Source: Bacteroidaceae bacterium
GTDB taxonomy: Bacteria; Bacteroidota; Bacteroidia; Bacteroidales; Bacteroidaceae
Reading direction: 5' to 3'
DNA length: 7,920 bases
NCBI GenBank assembly: GCA_028709135.1
Contig: JAQVXN010000083.1
Coordinates: 1-7,920 of the forward strand
In this document: positions 1 through 4,060 of the stretch, piece after piece
How the letters are laid out: the number at the start of each line of letters is the position of its first letter
Position numbering within the stretch: the first letter of the stretch is position 1
Position numbers and translations under genes: made by a program
The notes under the pieces: model-generated
Seen by the model: the letters and a program-made list of their open reading frames with translations, nothing else
Databases searched by the model: none
What the model was told of the DNA's origin: nothing

Positions 1-110
1 ATTGTAGCTATACGTCCTGCACTGCAACTCTCTGCTGTAGAGAGGGTCTTGCCGGAACTCCACATGCGTTGACTGATTTCCTTACTGGCAACTTTTAAAT
101 TTAATTCCAT
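1..110 (-). CDS. CinA family protein (CinA C-terminal / PncC-like domain), N-terminal fragment
   Basis: The leftward reading frame opens with ATG at 110 and stays open for 36 codons to the window edge, so only the N-terminus is visible. Residues 25-35 read TAESCSAGRIA, which matches the TAESCTGG-type signature near the start of the CinA C-terminal domain. Because the signature lies so close to the start, this is probably the short stand-alone form of about 160 residues, without the N-terminal molybdopterin-binding-like (COG1058) domain. Stand-alone members in other bacteria deamidate nicotinamide mononucleotide (PncC), which recycles pyridine nucleotides; that activity is inferred from family only. 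The gene starts 39 bp after the tsaD stop on the same strand, so it is probably the next gene in that operon. The rest of the protein lies outside the window. Confidence 0.82.
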   Translation of the reverse strand, partial: MELNLKVASKEISQRMWSSGKTLSTAESCSAGRIAT

Positions 111-149
111 ATCTTATGATTGTTTATAATTTTCATAATAAATGTTTCC

Positions 150-1175
150 TTAAATCGTTACACGCGAATATGCAGGTGCATCCAATTTGCAAAATACGCC
201 ATCTTGATATTTGAAATATGCGGCCATTGCTATCATTGCAGCATTATCAGTGGTATAAGAAAATGGAGGAATATATACATCCCATCCATCCGTTTGGCTT
301 TTGTCTATAAAGGCTTGTCGTAGTTTTGTATTTGCAGATACACCTCCTGCTACAGCTACGCGGTTAATTCCAGTTTGAGCGACTGCCTTAGTGAGTTTAT
401 TCATGAGAACATCCACTACAGTACGCTCGAACGAGGCTGCCAAATCATTCTTATTTTGCTCAATAAAATCGGGATTTTCTTTCATCTTGTCCCTGAGAAA
501 ATAGAGTAACGATGTTTTTAGTCCGCTAAAACTGTAATCGAGTCCGGCCACCGACGGCTTGTTAAATACAAAAGCATCAGGGTTTCCTTGTCTGGCCAGT
601 TTATCGATAATAGGTCCTCCAGGATAGCCGAGTCCCATAAATTTGGAACATTTGTCGATGGTCTCTCCTGCTGCATCATCAATTGTTTGGCCTAAAATTT
701 CCATATCGTTATAGTTGTTAACCTTAACGATTTGAGAATTTCCACCGCTTACGAGGAGACAAAGGAAAGGAAAGGCTGGGTGACGATTGTCTTTACCTTT
801 TTCGTCGATGAAATGGGCTAAAATGTGACCTTGCAAATGATTTACGTCCACCAATGGAATTCCTAATGATACGGAAAGTCCTTTTGCAAAGGAAACACCA
901 ACCAATAGAGAGCCCATCAGTCCTGGTCCACGCGTAAAACCGATCGCTGTTAGATCTTCTTTCGAAATGCCAGCACGCTTAATAGCAGCATCAATCGTTG
1001 GAACTATATTTTGTTCATGGGCTCTGGAGGCTAATTCCGGTACCACCCCACCATAGGCGCGATGTACTTCTTGATTTGCCGTAGCCTGTCCTAAAAGCCA
1101 TCCGTTTTTAATTACGGCAGCCGAGGTATCATCGCAACTCGACTCTATACCTAAAATAATAACGTCTTTCCCCAT
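150..1175 (-). CDS. tsaD: tRNA N6-adenosine threonylcarbamoyltransferase TsaD
   Basis: This 341-residue protein is full length for TsaD (Kae1/Gcp/YgjD family), the subunit that transfers threonylcarbamoyl from threonylcarbamoyl-AMP to A37 of ANN-decoding tRNAs, with TsaB and TsaE as partners in bacteria. The sequence shows the ASKHA ATPase fold signatures: LGIESSCDDTSAAV (residues 8-21), SRAHEQNIVP (50-59), the metal-binding pair H113 and H117 in VNHLQGH, the VSGGNS phosphate loop (142-147), GLGYPGGP (181-188), SFSGLKT (215-221), AVAGGVSANTKLR (274-286) and D310 in the TTDNAAM motif as third metal ligand. These match E. coli H111, H115 and D300. The ATG at 1175 gives the usual short lead-in to the first motif. 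The gene lies 14 bp downstream of map on the same strand and is very likely co-transcribed with it. Nothing is missing or unusual. Confidence 0.97.
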   Translation of the reverse strand: MGKDVIILGIESSCDDTSAAVIKNGWLLGQATANQEVHRAYGGVVPELASRAHEQNIVPTIDAAIKRAGISKEDLTAIGFTRGPGLMGSLLVGVSFAKGLSVSLGIPLVDVNHLQGHILAHFIDEKGKDNRHPAFPFLCLLVSGGNSQIVKVNNYNDMEILGQTIDDAAGETIDKCSKFMGLGYPGGPIIDKLARQGNPDAFVFNKPSVAGLDYSFSGLKTSLLYFLRDKMKENPDFIEQNKNDLAASFERTVVDVLMNKLTKAVAQTGINRVAVAGGVSANTKLRQAFIDKSQTDGWDVYIPPFSYTTDNAAMIAMAAYFKYQDGVFCKLDAPAYSRVTI

Positions 1176-1189
1176 TATATGTAAATCTT

Positions 1190-2050
1190 TTATGCAGTAA
1201 GCACTTCAAGTCCGTGATCTGTCATCACAAAAGTGTGTTCCCATTGCGCACTTGGCAATTCGTCTTCCGTAACCACGGTCCAATCGTCTTCAGCATCAAT
1301 AAAAACGTCCCTTTTTCCCATATTGATCATGGGTTCAATGGTAAATACCATGCCAGGCACCATCACCATGCCCGATCCTCTCCGACCGTAATGGTCTACA
1401 TCAGGCTCTTCATGAAACTCCAAACCTACTCCGTGACCGCACAGTTCCCGAACGACCGTAAATCCGTTCTGATGAGCATGATGAGTTATTACGCTGGCTA
1501 CGTCGCCCAACAAACCAAATGGCTTTGCAGCTTGGGCTCCGAGCTCCAAACATTCGAGTGTAACGTCTACCAAACGTTGTTTTGCCTGCGTAGTTTTTCC
1601 AATTACAAACATGCGCGAAGCATCGCTGAAATATCCTTTATAAATTGTGGAGACGTCTACATTGATAATATCTCCACAAATGAGTGATTCTTCATCATTG
1701 GGAATACCATGACACACTACTTCGTTAATACTGGTACAAACGCTTTTCGGAAAACCTTCATAATTTAAGGTGGCGGGAGTGGCCCCATGTTCTGTCGTGT
1801 AATCATAAACCAGGCGATCTATTTCGCCTGTCGTCATACCTTCGTGTATTTCTTTTGCTATCAAATCCAAAACTCCAGTATTAATGATGCCGCTTTGACG
1901 GATTCCTTCTATCTGTTCCGGTGTTTTAATAAGTTTTTTGGTAGGAACCAGATAACCTTCTTCCTGCAGTGCCAATACACGGAGATCTAATTCGGTAGGC
2001 TTTACACCTTCAGGTACAATCCAGTTCTTCTTAATTTTTTTTTTAAACAC
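1190..2050 (-). CDS. map: Methionine aminopeptidase, type I
   Basis: The product removes the initiator methionine from nascent cytosolic proteins. All five metal ligands of the pita-bread fold are present, numbered from the GTG start: D132 and D143 (NVDVS...FSDAS), H206 (GHGVG), E239 (FTIEPM) and E271 (QWEHT). Their spacing nearly equals that of E. coli MetAP. H114 (VVCHG) and H213 (EFHEE) complete the active site. The catalytic domain begins at KTPEQIEGIR (about residue 42), preceded by a basic extension of about 40 residues without a zinc-finger Cys cluster. The start is uncertain. The frame is open from a TTG at 2089 (299 residues), but a TATTTTTG element sits at 2079-2086, inside that longer reading, and would place transcription start after the TTG. 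The GTG at 2050 (286 residues, beginning VFKKKIKKNW) is therefore preferred. tsaD follows 14 bp downstream. Confidence 0.93.
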   Translation of the reverse strand: MFKKKIKKNWIVPEGVKPTELDLRVLALQEEGYLVPTKKLIKTPEQIEGIRQSGIINTGVLDLIAKEIHEGMTTGEIDRLVYDYTTEHGATPATLNYEGFPKSVCTSINEVVCHGIPNDEESLICGDIINVDVSTIYKGYFSDASRMFVIGKTTQAKQRLVDVTLECLELGAQAAKPFGLLGDVASVITHHAHQNGFTVVRELCGHGVGLEFHEEPDVDHYGRRGSGMVMVPGMVFTIEPMINMGKRDVFIDAEDDWTVVTEDELPSAQWEHTFVMTDHGLEVLTA

Positions 2051-2078
2051 AGTTTCTCTATACTTTCTGTTTTCACTG

Positions 2079-2086
2079 CAAAAATA
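2079..2086 (-). promoter_or_regulatory. Putative Bacteroidetes -7 promoter element for map-tsaD
   Basis: On the minus strand this reads TATTTTTG, a full match to the Bacteroidetes -7 consensus TAnnTTTG. It lies about 28 bp upstream of the GTG at 2050, leaving a leader of roughly 20 nt. No clear TTTG is seen at the -33 spacing, so the call rests on one element. It would let map-tsaD-cinA be transcribed independently of the glucosaminidase gene, whose stop is 53 bp upstream of the TTG at 2089. Confidence 0.45.
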
Positions 2087-2142
2087 CAACTTTTCTTTTA
2101 TCCTACATGTCTGAAATGTCCAAAAAGCATATTCTTAAGAGT

Positions 2143-3054
2143 TTACTTCCTTAATAAGATCAGATCATCTACTTTTGGCAGATAGTCAGGACTTAATTTA
2201 TTGATACTGTAAAGTGTTTTCAGACGCATGCCATAGTGCTGGCTTAAAGTATAGAGTGATTCTCCGTCCTTGATACGATGGTATACACCCCGATATGCTT
2301 TATCAGCACGTTTTTGTTTCTTTTGGAAATAGATGATATCCCCTTCTTGTAAAACGTAGTGACGATCTACTTCATTATATTTTCTCAATCTGCGTTCCGA
2401 AACGCCCATTTCCTTGCTGATAGATTTAAATGTGTCTCCCTGCCTAGCAATGGTATAAAAGTTTTCATTACACATCATGACTTTATGACCTTCAGGATTC
2501 TCTTCTTCTCTGAGTACTTTCTGCCAACGTCGACTATCTGACAAATGATCTAACTTACTCAGGTCATAGTCTTCAATAAGTTGAATCAGAATGTCTGCAT
2601 ATTTAGGATTTGTGGCATATCCTGCAGCTTTTAACCCATAAGCCCAACCTTTGTAATCTGTGATTTTGAGAGTGAACAGATTTGCGTAACGTCCATTGAC
2701 ACATAAGAATTTTGAATGATCCTCATAAGAATCTTTTACAGACTGATAAACTCGAAAATGCTCGTTTTTGGCATCGTCGTCTACAAGCATGTAAGGACCA
2801 CACCACGAACTACCGCATTTAATGCCGAAATGGTTTTTACCCGATACGGCCAAAAGGCTTGTTCCTGCTCTACTCTCAAGTAAGGCCTGTGCCATGGTGA
2901 TACTCGCCGGAACGCGATAGCGTACCATTTGCTCCACTGCCATACTCATATACTGATTAATATATGAATTATATAGATCTTTTTGAGCCCATGTGGATAA
3001 TGGTAGCAGCGTTAGCGTCAGTAGTAATATTCTTAAATGTGTAATTCTTGACAT
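2143..3054 (-). CDS. Secreted glucosaminidase (GH73-type) with two C-terminal LysM domains
   Basis: This 303-residue protein is a predicted peptidoglycan hydrolase (N-acetylglucosaminidase) exported across the inner membrane. Residues 1-23 form a signal peptide: a basic start, a leucine-rich core and a likely cleavage after TWA, before Gln24. Residues about 30-165 are the glucosaminidase (FlgJ/LytD-like) domain, with VPASITMAQALLESRAGTS (48-66), where E60 is the probable catalytic acid. SGKNHFGIKC (71-80), VYQSVKDSYEDHSKFL (102-117) and a GLKAAGYATNPKYA segment (140-153) follow the family pattern. Two LysM carbohydrate-binding domains follow, at about 199-244 (starting FYTIARQGDTFKSIS) and 258-302 (starting YHRIKDGESLYTLS), joined by a basic linker. 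The protein ends just after the second LysM, as expected for an intact gene. It sits 53 bp or more upstream of map on the same strand and has its own probable promoter. Which bond it cleaves is inferred from family. Confidence 0.93.
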   Translation of the reverse strand: MSRITHLRILLLTLTLLPLSTWAQKDLYNSYINQYMSMAVEQMVRYRVPASITMAQALLESRAGTSLLAVSGKNHFGIKCGSSWCGPYMLVDDDAKNEHFRVYQSVKDSYEDHSKFLCVNGRYANLFTLKITDYKGWAYGLKAAGYATNPKYADILIQLIEDYDLSKLDHLSDSRRWQKVLREEENPEGHKVMMCNENFYTIARQGDTFKSISKEMGVSERRLRKYNEVDRHYVLQEGDIIYFQKKQKRADKAYRGVYHRIKDGESLYTLSQHYGMRLKTLYSINKLSPDYLPKVDDLILLRK

Positions 3055-3076
3055 TTCATTTTTCTCTTTCTGTCTG

Positions 3077-3084
3077 CAAACTTA
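3077..3084 (-). promoter_or_regulatory. Putative Bacteroidetes -7 promoter element for the glucosaminidase gene
   Basis: The minus strand reads TAAGTTTG, which matches TAnnTTTG. It lies 22 bp upstream of the ATG at 3054 and predicts a short leader of about 15 nt. The only upstream TTTG nearby (within the adjacent palindrome) is 12 nt away, short of the roughly 19-nt spacing usual for the -33 element, so the upstream half of the promoter is not confirmed. Confidence 0.45.
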
Positions 3085-3086
3085 AA

Positions 3087-3106
3087 TATTTATTTGCAAA
3101 TAAATA
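3087..3106. repeat. Perfect 20-bp palindrome beside the glucosaminidase promoter
   Basis: The sequence TATTTATTTGCAAATAAATA is its own exact reverse complement. It lies directly upstream of the -7 element at 3077-3084, where a repressor or activator could overlap the RNA polymerase site. A further GCAAA half-site at 3076-3080 pairs with the TTTGC of the left arm. The arms are AT-only apart from the central GC, so chance is a real possibility. An operator role is inference. Confidence 0.5.
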
Positions 3107-3239
3107 AGTCTTTCTCCATTATTTCACCCGGCAGTTTGTTTCAAAGATGCTTTACCCTTCGATAGATGCTTCTTTTCTGTTTGAAAAGAAAGTAAGGTTT
3201 AAGGTCTGTTTGCCTTCCTGAATAGTTTAGTTTCACTAT

Positions 3240-3261
3240 CATCTATATCGTTCTATAGATG
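3240..3261. repeat. Hairpin with perfect 8-bp stem
   Basis: CATCTATA (3240-3247) and TATAGATG (3254-3261) are exact inverted repeats around a 6-nt loop, tcgttc. There is no adjacent T-run on either strand, so it is not a convincing intrinsic terminator. Nothing else indicates its role. Confidence 0.45.
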
Positions 3262-3365
3262 TATGTTTTATCAACAGAAATCATCAAAGAAAACATCTCT
3301 TTTTACATTTATAAAAACTGTGAGACCATTCGTCAGAACTGTGACAAATACATTTTTTCATGTTG

Positions 3366-3534
3366 GTGTCCGGTAAAAGTTCTCATTACGAGTTTACATA
3401 CAATTAAGCGAACAGGCAAAGAAGTCACCAGATGATCAGCGAATTATGGTACTTATAATTTCTGTTTATAGAAAATTCCCATAAAATAAGATATACAAGT
3501 CCGCGGAACTAACTTTTCAAGTTTTACCAGACAC
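3366..3534. repeat. Possible MITE or insertion-sequence remnant bounded by 13-bp inverted repeats
   Basis: GTGTCCGGTAAAA (3366-3378) and TTTTACCAGACAC (3522-3534) are inverted repeats matching at 12 of 13 positions, and they enclose a 169-bp unit. GTGTC...GACAC termini of this kind resemble insertion-sequence ends, as judged from memory and not searched. The interior has no transposase frame. It holds an imperfect hairpin at about 3444-3484 (TTATGG/CCATAA outside, TTTCT/AGAAA inside) and the palindrome TCCGCGGA near the right end. No convincing target-site duplication is visible (left flank ...catgttg, right flank tgatatc...), so it is either old, a solo derivative, or not a mobile element. 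Confidence 0.4.
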
Positions 3535-3606
3535 TGATATCTTTTTATAAGTCCTATTTCAATCACAGGGATTCTGTTTGTAACACAACGCGTACGAATG
3601 TACAAT

Positions 3607-3776
3607 AAAAAGACAAGTAGATATTGAAACAACGAAATTGATTGTAAAGATGCTGTAGGTTAAAACCTAGCGTCAACAGCGAAGAGCAAAATGAGCTAAA
3701 ATGTTTAAAGAATTGAAGTTTAGGGGGAAACGTTCAATTTAGCTCTGGGCCCGTTGTTTATCTTAGTTGTCTTTTT
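3607..3776. repeat. Nested inverted-repeat element, candidate structured RNA or MITE
   Basis: The outer arms are inverted repeats in three blocks: AAAAAGACAA (3607-3616) with TTGTCTTTTT (3767-3776), AGAT (3619-3622) with ATCT (3760-3763), and AAACAACG (3627-3634) with CGTTGTTT (3752-3759). That gives 22 paired bases with small interruptions. Inside are TAGGTT/AACCTA (3656-3669, flanked by GCTGT/ACAGC at 3652-3656 and 3676-3680) and a strong hairpin at 3693-3745: GAGCTAAA/TTTAGCTC outside, then TTGAA/TTCAA and GTTT/AAAC around the loop AGGGGG. Together this can be drawn as a closing stem plus two internal hairpins. Both strands end the closing stem with TTGTCTTTTT, so direction cannot be decided. 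No known RNA family was recognised. Confidence 0.45.
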
Positions 3777-3811
3777 GTGAAAATACAGGCCGTAAAATAA
3801 ACTCATTGTTT

Positions 3812-3970
3812 TCAAATAATTGCTTCGATTGTGTTTTTCAAATTTTTACTTGCTGAATAAAAGTTGGTGACGCAGTGCGTCACAAAAGAAACGCAGTGCG
3901 TCATGAAAAAAACGCGTCGCGTCACAAAAGAAACGCACCGCGTCACATAGAATAAGAAGTAACTTTTCAT
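3812..3970 (-). CDS. Hypothetical 52-residue ORF with four heptapeptide repeats (doubtful)
   Basis: A leftward frame opens at ATG 3970 and ends at TGA 3812-3814. It begins MKSYFLFY and then runs through the 21-bp tandem repeat as heptads VTRCVSF, VTRRVFF, MTHCVSF and VTHCVTN, with a 16-residue unrelated tail. The repeat part is rich in Val, Phe and Thr and carries a Cys in three of the four units. Because the repeat unit is a multiple of three and lacks stops, the opposite strand is open too, as TQCVTKE-type heptads ending at TAG 3948-3950 but with no ATG at its start. The open frame could therefore be a by-product of a DNA or RNA repeat. No promoter is seen; it lies 90 bp downstream of murF-alr on the same strand. 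Coding status is unproven. Confidence 0.2.
   Translation of the reverse strand: MKSYFLFYVTRCVSFVTRRVFFMTHCVSFVTHCVTNFYSASKNLKNTIEAII
3870..3953. repeat. Four tandem 21-bp repeats, each with a small palindrome
   Basis: Four head-to-tail units of exactly 21 bp start at 3870, 3891, 3912 and 3933. Each has a core of form ACGCR-N-YGCGT followed by an A-rich spacer such as CACAAAAGAA. The cores are ACGCAGTGCGT (twice), ACGCGTCGCGT and ACGCACCGCGT. Unit 3 changes the innermost A/T pair to G/C on both sides, so the inverted repeat is kept. Unit 4 changes only one side. The palindrome of unit 1 extends to GTGACGCA/TGCGTCAC. TGCGT of one unit can also pair with ACGCA of the next across a 10-nt loop. 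The block is much richer in CG dinucleotides than its AT-rich surroundings. Confidence 0.85.
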
Positions 3971-4027
3971 TTAGAACACCATATCCTCATAGAATTTCTG
4001 CCAAATAATGAAATGTATCAAGGCTAT

Positions 4028-4052
4028 CCAAGAAACCTCTCTTGGTCAGAGG
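4028..4052 (-). terminator. Weak hairpin after murF-alr, possible terminator
   Basis: Two mutually exclusive short stems lie just past the murF-alr stop: CCAAGA/TCTTGG (4028-4033 and 4040-4045) and CCTCT/AGAGG (4036-4040 and 4048-4052). Read leftward, the hairpin is followed only by a short T-containing stretch rather than a clean run of Ts. It is in the right place for transcript ending or 3'-end protection but is a poor canonical terminator. Confidence 0.3.
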
Positions 4053-4060
4053 AGTTTATC

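Larger units (their letters stand above)
3055..4060. other. About 1 kb intergenic region without a convincing gene, rich in inverted and tandem repeats
   Basis: No reading frame of normal size or recognisable homology is visible here on either strand. Other gaps in the window are 14-96 bp, so this gap stands out. From left to right it holds the glucosaminidase promoter with a 20-bp palindrome, a direct repeat of AGATGCTT (3145-3152 and 3164-3171), a hairpin (3240-3261), an inverted-repeat pair bounding 3366-3534, a nested inverted-repeat element (3607-3776), a 21-bp tandem repeat (3870-3953) and a weak hairpin just after the murF-alr stop. A 52-codon ORF overlaps the tandem repeat. The region separates two leftward transcription units and may be a landing site for small mobile elements, or may encode small RNAs. 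Confidence 0.8.

Noticed and set aside
120..323. 67-codon plus-strand frame over the 3' end of tsaD
   Set aside because: It is antisense to the conserved TsaD C-terminus, including the TTDNAAM region, and has no recognisable family.
1214..1687. 157-codon open frame on the plus strand inside map
   Set aside because: It is antisense to a gene with all catalytic residues intact, has His-rich low-complexity content and no recognisable domain.
2129..2142. Terminator between the glucosaminidase gene and map
   Set aside because: Only a short TCTTAAGA palindrome followed by a non-adjacent T-run is present; the stem is too weak to support a call.
3607..3776. 6S RNA
   Set aside because: The length fits and there is a long closing stem, but no recognisable 6S central bubble or promoter mimic could be established and the strand is unknown.
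3870..3953. CRISPR array
   Set aside because: The units are directly adjacent, with no unique spacers between repeats, and no cas genes are nearby.
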